The notes under the pieces are model-generated. The model made no database searches and had not been told where the DNA came from. It saw only the letters and a list, made by a program, of their open reading frames with translations. The position numbers and the translations under genes were made by a program. Shown here piece after piece: positions 44,002-55,213 of a DNA stretch of 64,000 nt; within the stretch, counting starts at the first letter, position 1, and each line of letters begins with the position of its first letter. The stretch is from Bisporella sp. PMI_857 (lineage: Eukaryota > Ascomycota > Leotiomycetes > Helotiales > Helotiaceae), in the NCBI GenBank assembly GCA_021307315.1, contig JAJSPD010000036.1:372001-436000 (forward strand), given 5' to 3'.

Positions 44002-45681
44002 ATGGCTGGCTGGAATGAATTCAATATTGCGACGACCCTTGGGCTACCTCCCGTTGCCAACGGCAGTGGTATTGCAGCTGTAAGCAGGGCTAAAATGCAC
44101 ATGGAAGTATGGTGGAAAGCGGGTGATGGCTCTGTACAAGACGACTTCTGGGACGGGGTGAAATGGTCACGAGGTGAACTTGCGCCAAATGGAAGTGCCT
44201 CCCCTGAAGGAGGGATTGCTGCTGTTTCCCGGAAGCCTGATCATATGGAGGTCTGGTGGATCGGCCCAGCAGGGTCAGTCGAAGGTGCATCCTTCTACGA
44301 TCACATCGGCCATTGGGAACGGTACACACTAGCACCCGCTGGGAGCTCGACACCGGGATCAGCTCTCTGTGCGCTGTCGCGAAAGTCGAGTTTTATGGAT
44401 GTGTGGTGGATAGGTCCTACAGGATCTATTGAGGGATCCGGCTGGGATGAAAGCAGGGCGTCGTGGGTTCCTTATCAAGTCGCACATGAGAGCAGTGCTG
44501 CCCTGGGAACCCAACTGACAGCCGTCTCACGCGACCCTGCAAGTGAGGAGCTCTTTTGGATGGGACCTAGTGGTTCTGTCAATGGTGCATGGTGGACTGA
44601 AAGTACAAGCGCCTGGCGCACGCTTCTGATTGAACAGGCCGGGACAGCGGCCGTCGGTGCTGGGATAAAAGCGCTATCAAGAGTACCCAATGTCGTCAAC
44701 GTATCATGGATCAACGCTGATGGATCTGTGCAAGGGGCCTTGAATGTCACCCCAAATCCTTGGGAGCGATATCAGATCTCTAGCCCGGGTAGCGCATCCA
44801 CCCGCGGCGGCCTGACCGGTGTCTCACGCATCCCGGATGGTGAGGAATTCTGGTGGATCGGCCCTCACGGGGAAATCAAAGACGCATCCCGGTCGAGCAT
44901 CAGCAGCTGGAACCCCTCCGATATAGCTCCTGCAGGCTCAGCCTTGCAGACTAGTAAACTCGCTTCCCTGAGCCGAATCAAATCTTCCATGGAAATCTGG
45001 TATGTAGGACAGGAGAATCGACTTCAAGACAGATTCTGGTACGATAACCCTCACTACGACTTCTCCATCGACACCATTGAGTGCCTCGTCACACGCTCTC
45101 GCAGCACAGATACGCTGTACATCTCTGCCTCCCTTGCTATCGCCGGCCGCACAACGTTTCGAATGGCGAAGGCACTGGGGGACCATGCCGAGGGCTTCAC
45201 ATATCCAGACATTGTCTTCCGCGACATACCACTTGCTGATGGGGAGCTTGCCGTCTTCAGCTACATGGTTCTCAACAACGGTCATGACCCGGCACCAACG
45301 GTCCTGTCAAAAATCGTCGACGTTACGACCAAGGTCGCGGAGGTTGGTGCGGTCGCAGGCGGTGGAGCCGTCGGGACCGCAATTGGGGCATTGATCGGCT
45401 CTCCCGTGCCGGTCGTGGGTGTCATTGTAGGGGCTGCAGTGGGGTATCTCGTTGGGTCACTTCTTGGTGGTTTGGTCGACCTGTTGAATCCTAATTGTGA
45501 TGGTGTTGTTGCTGCTGCCGCTCAAGATGTCACAGCTTTGCAGCTTAGGGATACGATCATCGATAAAGGAGAGAGCTCCTTCGGCGCTAAAGATATCCAC
45601 CCAGGTACAGATTCTGCAGCCGGCTGTGGAGCGAACTCTCAGTACTCGGTGACTTGGAGTATTCGACTAACACCTGATTGA
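44002..45681 (+). CDS. Seven-bladed lectin-like beta-propeller with glycine-zipper domain
   Basis: A single-exon protein of 559 residues. Residues 20-345 hold seven repeats of about 47 residues with the signature 'VSR.....MEVWWIGP.GSVEGA', including 'GIAAVSRKPDHMEVWWIGP' and 'ALCALSRKSSFMDVWWIGP'. This repeat style is that of lectin-type propellers such as the fungal AAL/AFL and bacterial PLL families, which bind fucosylated or related sugars. Residues 350-430 form a separate uncharacterised region. Residues 440-495 are a glycine-zipper stretch ('VGTAIGALIGSPVPVVGVIV') able to insert in or associate with membranes. No secretion signal is visible. High codon G+C and lack of introns stand out from the neighbours and could reflect horizontal transfer (inference). 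A defensive or effector role by sugar-directed membrane binding is possible but not shown. Confidence 0.7.
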   Translation: MAGWNEFNIATTLGLPPVANGSGIAAVSRAKMHMEVWWKAGDGSVQDDFWDGVKWSRGELAPNGSASPEGGIAAVSRKPDHMEVWWIGPAGSVEGASFYDHIGHWERYTLAPAGSSTPGSALCALSRKSSFMDVWWIGPTGSIEGSGWDESRASWVPYQVAHESSAALGTQLTAVSRDPASEELFWMGPSGSVNGAWWTESTSAWRTLLIEQAGTAAVGAGIKALSRVPNVVNVSWINADGSVQGALNVTPNPWERYQISSPGSASTRGGLTGVSRIPDGEEFWWIGPHGEIKDASRSSISSWNPSDIAPAGSALQTSKLASLSRIKSSMEIWYVGQENRLQDRFWYDNPHYDFSIDTIECLVTRSRSTDTLYISASLAIAGRTTFRMAKALGDHAEGFTYPDIVFRDIPLADGELAVFSYMVLNNGHDPAPTVLSKIVDVTTKVAEVGAVAGGGAVGTAIGALIGSPVPVVGVIVGAAVGYLVGSLLGGLVDLLNPNCDGVVAAAAQDVTALQLRDTIIDKGESSFGAKDIHPGTDSAAGCGANSQYSVTWSIRLTPD

Positions 45682-47329
45682 GTCGGTCAGCGGCTTTGCC
45701 AGTTTGGTAAGTGCAGAGGTTGGCTAACAAAATTGATCAAATGCAAAGTTTTTGTAAATAAAGCAACTCTAGCTATTGCATTGACTGTAACTCTGCTCTC
45801 AATTGATATATGGCTTCTTGTGACGTCTTTACTGGCTTTGGGTCAACTCTGAATCCAGAATACCCAATGTGAATCGAGGGACCAGAGGACAGCAAGGTGG
45901 ATCAGAAGTCTAAGAGCCAAAATCTTCCTTCAGTCAGCCGATTTGGTGGTGTCCGAGCTTTCGGCACTTTTTAGACGGCTTAACCTTAATCCTCAAACTC
46001 CAGATCACGTATCGCGTGCAATAAACCGCATTTAAAATACTAACGTTCGTTCAAAAAGCTGAATCAGCATATCCTATTGACTCTCTTCCAAAGATTTAGG
46101 CTAATTAAACTCATGCCTACCCGAGGCATCTACGCAAACGCTAGGAGCACTAGCCATTTGGGGAGGAATACTATGCTTGGCGTAATCAACGACCGACCTC
46201 GCTCATATCCAAACCATGACCCACGCATCTTTTTAGCATGACGTAGGAAGAAACCTCGGAAACCGGACAACGCGTGCTTCTGCTTCAAAGAATACTTCGG
46301 CCGTGTTTTATTTCTAGAGGGGTTGCTGTCCCTTTTTCTCCAAGATAGGGGAACAAGACACAATAAAACTAGAAATAACTTTTTCAACATTCTCGATTTT
46401 CGAATCTCAAATCCCGGACAATAAGCTTAACATTGAGCAGCTGGATACTTTTTGGAAAGTTTACACTAATTGAATAGCTTGCTGGCCTTAGATCTGTTTT
46501 TTTTTCGACGTTCCAGGTTTCGCTCCCCATCTCTGCGAATACAAATCAAACAAACTGGATTCCTTTATCAAATTCGAATCCTATTCTACACGTTTACTTG
46601 CCGAACCCGTTTTTTGTCTATGCGTTGAATCAATACGCGTGATAAGTAATTGTAATTTCCGATTTATGCACGTTAAAACAAGTGTTGGTATAAAGTCATG
46701 TGAACGTTCCATGACGCACAGGCCACCACCTGAATGTATTTAAGTTCTCGCTCGTAGGACGTAACTTAGAACAATGAAGAACAAGTCAACCACCTACAAC
46801 GAGCATATATAGCACTGCGCTGAGATCGCGGTGCTACGTGCCCCGTGGGTAACCGACTTAAGCTATTGCAAGTCATCAATACGAAGAAGGTATCACAGAG
46901 AGTGATACCAACAACAAGGTTTTAATGATGCTCGGCTACTTTGTTCAGCAACTCGGTTGGTCGAAAGTTGCTTTGACAGTTATTTATAAAAACAGTAAAT
47001 TACAACTTTTTTTTTATTAATCGCAACGAGCACTTATATTAGAAAGTCTACTGCAAAGCTGTAAACATTCTTAAAAATGGTATCTTTTAAAATGTCTATA
47101 ATAACGCTACTTTTTTTAAAGCATATTGTTGAGAAATAGTAGTGTAGCCCACCCGTAAACATAGCCTTATGTAATAGCTTAGTTATCAGTAAAAGGGGCT
47201 TGACCCTTTTACTGAACAACCTCCAAAATAGTTCTACAATCAAGTCAATTCATCCTCCCTGAACCACTGCAATTGGGCAGACCTTGCGTACATCACAAGC
47301 TTCTATTGATACCCTTTTTACAATGCTTA
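45682..47329. other. Long intergenic region
   Basis: No supported gene. A minus-strand ORF at 46130-46390 begins with a hydrophobic leader-like stretch ('MLKKLFLVLLCLVPLSW') but the rest is not recognised. AT-rich, interrupted sequence from 46600 to 47300. Confidence 0.45.
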
Positions 47330-47578
47330 TGTAACGGCGCAAGGAGTCACGGGCTAGAATAGAGGCATATTGGAGTGCGTACAATAGACCGAATATGACT
47401 GACTTATAGGTCTACTACAAAGGATACAAAAACATGAGGAACAACTGTAGAGAGTAGGAGCAGGCCTTTATATAGGCGACTCCGACTCTCCTCCGTATCG
47501 GCTCTGAAACTCCTCATACCCTGCTCGCCAGCCCCCTGACCCTCCGCCATGACCTTCCCCTATGCTTCGGTTGTTACA
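47330..47578 (+). repeat. Solo LTR-like unit, family 6
   Basis: A 249-bp unit with inverted ends TGTAAC / GTTACA and a TATA-like TTTATATAGG at 47467. Its last 90 bp (CTCATACCCTGCT... CTTCGGTTGTTACA) recur at about 59283-59370. No matching target duplication (GCTTA / TAGAT). Confidence 0.6.
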
Positions 47579-48083
47579 TAGATAATTTAATTTAATATAA
47601 TTAAATAACACGCTGGCTGCAAACCAACACCAAAGGATCGTTTTAAATAGGCTGAGCTCAATTTTGGTCATACGTTATTACCTAAGGGCAGACCTGTTTT
47701 GATTTAATTTTCCAGACTTTTCCATCCAAAACAATAATGCTTCATAGTTTGGTGTTCGCCCACATTGGACTTCTCAAGTATACGAGTCTAGAATTAGTTC
47801 ACAGTACTTTGCCAGTGTTGATATACCCTCATTATTTACCTGTTGCAATTCACTTGTGCATTAATGACTCTATATTCTCATTTACCATACACCTCAATCG
47901 CACAATTGGCCGACTGCTTTAAGAAATGAAATAGTACGCTGACTAGCAATTAATGGGACATGTTAGTTCTGAGTCCTCGTCAATGATTAAATGTACAATA
48001 GGATCACTATCCACTACCTAGCTCCTAGAAGATATTGGCCATTGCTAGAAGCCCCATTCATACCACGATTATACTATGCACGT
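47579..48083. other. 3' flank of transporter
   Basis: AT-rich, no supported gene. Confidence 0.45.
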
Positions 48084-50047
48084 TCAATGACTAGTAACAA
48101 TAGCCTTTCCAGTATTCTTATCAACTTCATCTGCATGATCGATTTCTTTAGCAGTGGAAGTCGCCTCTCCCTTCTCCTCATCTGCGTCCAATTTACCACC
48201 GCGCATCGTCGCCGATCCGAAAAGTATATCCATTTGCTCGAGATGGATGCCTGAAGAGATATCAGCACGGCTCGTTTAGGTAATACAATACAATGAAATT
48301 AGTGACATACCCTTAGTCTCGGGGATAAAGAACCAGACAAAAACGAACATGCTAAAGCAGAAACTTCCAAAAATCATATATGTTCTAAAGCGATGTGTAA
48401 GCATTCATCTTTACAACCCTACCTTGCCTTCGCGCAAATATTACTTACCCATAACCATAAGCACCAGCCGAAACAAGCATGTTAGGGACTGCACGAGCGA
48501 CTACAAAATTGAACAGCCACTGGGTAGCCGCAGCAAGTGCCACATTGAGTGATCGCATACGAGTTGTCGGGATCTCAGAAACGTAGATCCAGCAGACTGG
48601 GCCCCATCCGAATTGGAAAAAGGCCGCAAAGAGGAAGATACCTGGTAGATATCAACATCGGCAAGCATTCGATGGGATGAATATACTTACAGATGAGGGC
48701 AACATATCCTGCAGGTGGGACATCCGCACCAGGTAATGGAGGATCGATACGAATGTAGATTCCAATGTAGAGCATGCAGCATCCTTGGCCAATGGAGGTC
48801 CAAAGAAGCGACCGCCTTCGTCCAAGCGAGTCTGCAACAAAGATAAGGAAAATAGTGACCCCAGTCAGTTTGACAACACCATAAATTCCGGTTGCGAACA
48901 GACTGGTTGAACTGCCAACAATCCCAAGATTTTTGAACATTTGGGGAGCGTAGTTGTTGATAGCGTTTGTTCCTGTCATTTGTTGGCAGACCATCAGAGC
49001 AATGCTTATGAGAGCTGTTTTCCTGTTGCGGGGAATAGTCCACATTTCCTTCACGAGGGCCCAAAATGAAGAGTCCCCAAGGACCTCCCTTTCACGACCC
49101 AATTGAGAAAATATTTCCTGGAACTCTTCTTCGAGATATGGATGGCCATCTGGAAGGCCACGGAGTAGTCTCAGTGTATCCTTCGCCTTCTCCCACTCAT
49201 CTCTTTGAGCAAACCAACGAGGGGATTCATTGCAAAGAAGCATGCCAACGAAGAGGAAGATAGCGGGCAGACCTTGAATTGCCAAAGGTAAGATATACTG
49301 CACATCTCCGTGTAGATGGAGCGAAGCTCCATAGTTGATCCAGAACGCAATCATTGCACCGAAGACGATAAAGAATTGATACATTCCAGTTAGCGCACCA
49401 CGGATGGCACGGGGAGCGTTCTCGGCGATGTAGAGCGGGTTGACCATAGAAGCACAGCCAACTCCCAGTCCAGCCACGAATCTATTGGATTGTCAATATC
49501 TACTATATCAAGTTGATAGGGCTCTAAGGTTTACCTTCCAATATAGAGAGGTTCAAGATGGTGAAAGGAGCAAAACTGCAAGATAACACCAATAAAAGTG
49601 ACCACCGCACTAATGGTGAGAGCAATCTTCCGTCCCCACTTATCCGAAATCCAAGACGCATTTAGAGCTCCTATAAAACAGCCTGCTTGTAGGGTAGAGA
49701 CGATATTTGCCTGGAGGTTCGCTACGGCGACCTTCCCTGCGGTATTGAGGCCATAATCGCTGTATTTGTCAGTAAAATGTACAAAATCAGCCGTCATGGG
49801 AGCTTATGATGTCGTACGCGATGAATTCAGGAAGAACGATGACGCCGCTGATGATGGCACCATCCATTCCAAAGGACATAGCTCCAAAGCAGGACTGGTC
49901 TAATGTTAGTTGTGATTCCAAGGGACAACAGGTGTCGACACGGCTACCGACCGAACAAGCCAACAAGAAGGCCCTCCGGTTGTAAATTTCTGGAGGGTCT
50001 TCTTTCATAGCATCATTATGCACAATTTTTCGGAGTAGGAAAGCCAT
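48084..50047 (-). CDS. MFS sugar transporter
   Basis: Plasma-membrane sugar porter (MFS, PF00083) that would import a sugar or sugar acid with protons. Seven exons join without a frame break: 50047-49952, 49894-49818, 49759-49535, 49481-48691, 48641-48449, 48384-48311, 48250-48084, giving 540 residues and about 12 membrane segments. Family motifs: '[10 protein letters not shown]' in TM1, '[11 protein letters not shown]' after TM2, '[11 protein letters not shown]' before the central loop, '[14 protein letters not shown]' in TM7 (the sugar-binding QQ), 'ADSLGRRRS', and 'PETKG' after TM12. The sequence is of the fungal quinate/hexose-like subgroup; substrate cannot be read from sequence. It is divergent from the propeller gene at 51061 and close to a GH79 glucuronidase, suggesting uptake of their products. 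Confidence 0.9.
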
Positions 50048-51060
50048 AGTTGATGATGAAAACTAGATAGGTTTGCAGAGGTTGCAAGGGTCAGGCCACT
50101 ACAAATCTCAGGACATTCATCCGAGTTAGTTGAGTGCTGTACAGGGGATAAGGCTTTGGCAGCAACTTTTATACCAAGTAAGGTCCTCCGATGTTTTCTT
50201 ATACATTTTCATCTCTGCCAAGAGATAGAGCTTGTTAGGGAGGGTGTAAAGCAGGCCAGGGAGGAGCGGCTGGGGGGACGGGATATTAATTTTCCTCCTA
50301 CCCATGGTCGAGAATTGGACTCTGCATCGTCTTGAAAGGAGAGCGGTTTACAAACCGCATAGTCGATCGACTATCCCAATCTTGATGCTAATGCACTTGG
50401 TAGAGAGCCGAGACACATTGCCAGCAACGGTCGGCTCACTCCACCCATCTTTTTCCAAGCCGTGGAATGAGGTACAGGAAAAGTGGGTACTAAATTAGGC
50501 ATGGAGTTGAGCACGGACAGTAACAGCGCAAGGTTTGCGGGGGAACTTGAAGTGTGATACTCTGGCAAACATTTATCCGCGGTGCTAGCGGATAGACTAG
50601 AAGTAGATTATTGCACGGCATTTAGTGTTTAGTAATCGCTAATTGTTCAGCCCTTCGGTTCCCCTCGGTTAGTATTAGGGGAGTCAGTTACGCGAATACG
50701 ACTGTGAGCGAGTGCAAGCGAGCGACAGGACAGCCTTTGGGCGAGCCTTGTTCATTCGTCTGCTGGTCTAGTGCTATGCCACTTCAACTACAAATCAGCC
50801 TTAGATTTTCGTCACAGAAGCTAGAACTGTTTCGCGACTCGTGGAAAAATTAAATCAAATAGCTGAGGTGCAACGGCACTTCGACCTCGGTTACTGTCTA
50901 CGAGGTGTGAGGGAAAAGGAGGCTCCGATTACAGCAACAGCTATCAATTGTTTGAAATACCATTGAAATACGCTCTGGGCGACTTGCGACGCATCGGTAC
51001 ACCAACATTCCGTAGATTGCTCTTCATCCTCTGACATCAGTTTTATTCTCAATACGTGCA
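50048..51060. promoter_or_regulatory. Shared divergent promoter of transporter and propeller gene
   Basis: 1,013 bp between divergent start codons, with no ORF of note. Candidate regulator sites: CCGCGG followed 6 bases later by CGG (50577-50591), a paired-triplet layout of the kind bound by Zn2Cys6 proteins; and two CreA-like SYGGRG matches, CTGGGG near 50269 and GCGGGG near 50538, which could mean glucose repression. All are short motifs and unproven. Confidence 0.3.
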
Positions 51061-52575
51061 ATGCTCAAAGATCCAGTAATCACCATTCTAGGACGCGATC
51101 CTTCACACCGCGTCAAAATCCTCAATGGCAACTCCTTCCAACAAGACGTATTGGTCACATTTGGTGAATGGCAATATGCCGCTTGGTATGGCAATGAGGC
51201 TCCTGGTGCAGAGCCCCTCTATGTCCATGTAGGACGCCGTTGCTTAACATCCAGGGAGTGGGAGATAGTTGTCTTGGATGACTACGAGCAACGGACAGAC
51301 GATCCTCATAATACCGTCCAATTGGGGATCTGCCACGGAGATGGGACAATTCATCTGTCGTACGATCACCATTGTGATCAGTAGGTGCTCCCTCTATATC
51401 TTCGGCCAATGTCTTTCCCTTGAAAAGTTGATTCTGACAACTTACCTGATCGACTATAGGTTACGCTATCGGCATTCAGTCAAAGGACTCGCTTTGAAGC
51501 CTGACGAATTTCAATGGAACAAAGATCAGTTCACTCCCAACCTGAGCTTTCTTCCTGGTCTTCCGAAAGATCTGGATGCTCTCACATATCTCACCTACCC
51601 TCGGTTTGTGGTTCTTGACAACGACATGCTCTTTTCTGCCCGCAACGGGAAGTGAGTTACACTCTTCCAGCGGCTTGCCCAACTAACTACGATTCTCCTT
51701 AGAGCTGGCTTAGGATCTGATCATTTATTCTACTATCACAGCGACACAGGTAATTTCACCTCCCTTGGAATTCCACTCGTGGGAGTTCAAAACAATCCAT
51801 ATATCAATCGGATCGATTATCGCAATGGGCGCATACATATCACATGGGTCTATCGTGGATTTATCTGGTATGAAGGCTGGGACGATCCCCTAGACACCAA
51901 GCACAAAACCCACGCAGGACCCAATGGAGCTGAAAATAATTATGATTTGTGTTACATATACAGCGATGATCGTGGTTTGACCTGGAAAAACGGGGATGGC
52001 GAGACGATTGGATCGCTCGCGGAAGGTGTTCACCCAGAATCAAAGGGGATTGTTGGCCTGTATATTCCCAAAAACTCCGGTTTAACCAATCAAGATGGGC
52101 AGGCCGTTGATTACGACGGCGGTGTGCACGCCCTCAATAGAGACTCACTAAGTGAAAACGGTCGTCTACGTACTCACTTGTATCGCTCTCCAGAAGGTGA
52201 CGAATGCCTCTCCCGTGACCAACTACATTACTAAAATTTCTCGCAGGAAAATGGAGTTCACGATATATTCCACATGTTGGGGAACCAAGATACTGTGATC
52301 GTGGTTGCATGGCGGTGAGCAAAATAGGAGACCTTTTTATCGTGATTCCAGATGGCCCAAATGGATCCATCTTGACGATTATCAAGGCAACGAAGAAGGG
52401 TAAATACGAAGACTATAAAGTCGTCTGGCGTAAGGATGGGTTTCCCACAGAACCTTTACTTGATGTTGAAGGATTGGAAAAGAACGGCGTACTTTCAATT
52501 TTCTCAATCACCCCCAAAGAGGGGGGCAAGGAGGGCAATGTGGTGGTGTTGGACTTTGATGTCAGCTCAGAGTAG
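51061..52575 (+). CDS. BNR_4 beta-propeller protein, possible rhamnose-glucuronate lyase
   Basis: Exons 51061-51380, 51460-51651, 51703-52196 and 52247-52575 join in frame to 444 residues. The sequence follows the BNR_4 (PF15892-type) pattern: 'WQYAAWYG' near residue 38, a 'VGRRCL...W' strand, and the hallmark 'DPHNTVQLGI..GDGTIHLSYDHH' at about residues 80-105 followed by 'LRYRHSVKG'. Proteins of this fold include polysaccharide lyases acting on rhamnose/uronic-acid linkages, such as fungal L-rhamnose-alpha-1,4-D-glucuronate lyase (PL42). Histidines and tyrosines in the 'YDHH' region are plausible active-site residues (inference). No signal peptide is visible, which is unexpected for an extracellular lyase. 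It sits between a sugar transporter and a GH79 gene. Confidence 0.8.
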
Positions 52576-53411
52576 GCTTCTAGCCTTACCATAAATTTCT
52601 CAATTTCAAATGCCTTTACCTTTTAAGCCGTAAAATGGAGATGTGGAAATTTGGGATGAAAGTTGAAATTATGCATGGAGTCACTTTGTGTTGGTCCAAC
52701 AAGGGACCTCAGCCACGTGAGGACGCTTTGCATGGCGTTTTGCAGAGCATTTATGATAGAACGAGAAATACACAATGATAGTCAGGAAGAATTGGGGATG
52801 CCGTTCAGGCTCTCTATTGTTGTCTATGTGTGGGCGTGCATAAACTGGTGGCCTGGATTCTGGATTATCTCGAGAGTGGAAGCTTTGCCGCATTGTCTGC
52901 ATGATGAAGGGGAAAAAAAAAATACAAACTATTTCCAACAATCCATACCCACTCCCACCACTACGGAAATTTCCCTGAGATCTAATAGTTCGACATGGGC
53001 CCCTTTTGCCAAGCATGAAAACTTAGTAGTACCGTCTTGCCATCATGAACTGCATGCCTTGCGGGGCACCCTTACCATTATTCTTTTTGGGAATTTCCAC
53101 CAATTGGAAGCGTTTGTGAATGTTATGTTGGAAATAAGCCGCTAGGTAGAACTGCGCCTAGTTAGAAGTGAGACGCTATAGCGGACGGATGTCAAATTGT
53201 ATTAAAAGCGTTTCTTCCACACATAATTGACAATTACATTTGTTTCACAGCAGACAAGTTTTTTTTTCAAAATCTTCTTGTCTTACTGTCTCCTGGCTAC
53301 TGCGAATTTGGACCTATACTCATCTAGATATCAAGTATGAACCACCTATCAGTGTTAATTGAGGAATCTTAACTGAAACAGGAAGAGTTACGTCAAACTC
53401 AATATCTAGCA
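52576..53411. other. Spacer between propeller and GH79 genes
   Basis: The 160-residue plus ORF at 52663-53145 has no domain and mixed composition; it is not supported. Contains the terminator of the propeller gene and promoter of the GH79 gene. Confidence 0.45.
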
Positions 53412-55213
53412 ATGTTGCTTCAAGCAATTCTCGCAACTTGCGTGGCTCTAGTTAGCGCAGAAAATACCCGTTATTCCGTCCCCCCAGAGGCATTTCCCGG
53501 TAGCGGCGTTTTGGATTCTGGACCAGTCTCCATCTCGTGAGTGTTTCCCCTTTCGAGATCGGCGAGAGAGTGATAATAAGAGATACTAACAGGTAGTTAG
53601 GTTCGAATTCTTCCAGTTTCCGAAATATTTTGTAAATGTCACCAATACTGAACCATGCTTGCACAATCTCAAGCGTTTGACAGGCAACTGGCCAAAGATT
53701 AGAATCGGTGGCACAAGCCAGTGAGCCTCCCCTTCCGTTTTCTTTCTTCTTTCATGCTGACATACTAATGAAAAGGGATTATGCAACGTTCAACGAAACC
53801 TTTCTCTCCTACATCACCTATCCTGAGCCCCCAAAGAACGTCGCTGCCCAGAACATCACCATTGGCCCATCCTACATACAGTTAGCTGCTAACTATCCAG
53901 GAAAAGTTGTCTATGGTATTATCTCAAATCCCACAGTTCATTCTTGTGACTGACCAGAACTATCAGGTTTGAACCGAGGGTCGAATAACATGCAGAATAC
54001 TCTCAAAGTAGCCAAGTACGCCGAGAAAATATTGAAAAACCTTGATCGATTAGAGCTAGGCAATGAACCTGTTAGTTAGCTTCCTCTCCAGCTGGATAAC
54101 ATGAAGCAATTTTCTAATATTCATTTTCAGGATGGTAATATTCTCGTTTTTTTCAATCACTAATCACATTGCTTATTGGATCGCAGTGTACCCTTATGTT
54201 GGTAATATGTCAATTGCGCCTCCGCGCGCAAACGCAAGTTTATGGACCCCTAAAACAGAAGCAGAATCAGAGGACTTGTGGCAGAGAAGCATTGCCTCAC
54301 AGCTCAAGACAAAGAAGGTCATTCAAGCGGGCAATTATATTTTCTCGCCTCCTGTGTGGGGAGCGGCCTCTTTGATCCAATACATGAACCCGGAAACCAT
54401 CCGAAATTACACCAAGGTTTTCTCGCACCACAATTATCGCTTTGGAGCAGAAAAACAAAATCTTCCACCGACTGCAGCAAAACTCATGAACCATACCGAA
54501 GTTGCTCTCGATGTGGCCAGGTTCGTGACAGACGTTCAAGCAGCGAAAAAAATTGGTTACGAATATGTGCTTGGGGAGACTAATTCTGGTAGGTGAATTC
54601 GAGACAGGGGCTATTCGGTAGCTAATATCATCTAGTTTCCGGAGGAGGGGCTGGCGAAGTTTCACCTACATTCGCTGCAGCACTCTGGTTGTTGGACTAC
54701 AGTCTTCAAGCCGCATCCATCAATATTAGCAACCTTTACTTCCACCAAGGCACTGTTGACGAAAACCCATATGCATGGTGGGACAGTGTAGGTGTCAGTG
54801 CTTCTTACTATGGCGCTTATGCCGCCACCGCTGCACTCGCTGGGGGGAAGTACATCTCCCCAATCGACAAAGGAGACACTCGGTACAGCGGATACGTTAT
54901 CTACTCAGTCTCACACAAACCCATCAGGGTCATGCTGTACAACTCGGACTACTTCAATGGCACGGGCACCCGCACAAGTGAGGATTTTGTCCTCTCTGGT
55001 CTCTCATGCTCAAGAACCACTGTCAGACGTCTCACTGCTCCCAATGCTCTCTCCAGACAGGATGCGGGCCAGAATCCCACGTTTGCGGGTATGGAGTTTG
55101 CGAATGCCACGTGTGCACTTACTGGCAAGGAGCAGAAGGAAGTCGTGAAGGTTTCACGTGGATCTGCTACATATACTGTGAAGGCTTCAGAGGCCATTTT
55201 GATCGATCTGTAG
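53412..55213 (+). CDS. Secreted GH79 beta-glucuronidase
   Basis: Glycoside hydrolase of family 79, removing terminal glucuronic acid or its 4-O-methyl form, for example from arabinogalactan side chains. Exons: 53412-53536, 53601-53720, 53776-53915, 53967-54070, 54131-54134, 54187-54588, 54636-55213, giving 490 residues. An N-terminal signal peptide ('MLLQAILATCVALVSA') implies secretion. The acid/base glutamate is in 'ELGNEP' (about E162) and the nucleophile in 'LGETNS' (about E295), the order and spacing expected for GH79. The C-terminal beta domain has 'YVIYSVSHKPIRVMLYNSD'. Exon 5 is only four bases (GATG); without it the frame is lost, and with it the reading is 'NEPDVYPY'. Several N-glycosylation sites ('NVTN', 'NETF', 'NITI') fit an extracellular enzyme. 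Confidence 0.88.

Noticed and set aside
44475..45394. ORFs on both strands inside the propeller gene
   Set aside because: Out-of-frame shadows of a high-GC repetitive coding sequence.
52663..53145. 160-codon ORF between the propeller and GH79 genes
   Set aside because: No domain, mixed composition, no splice logic, and an overlapping antisense ORF of similar length.
48084..55213. Secondary-metabolite gene cluster
   Set aside because: No polyketide synthase, peptide synthetase, terpene cyclase or tailoring enzyme set; the genes are carbohydrate-related.
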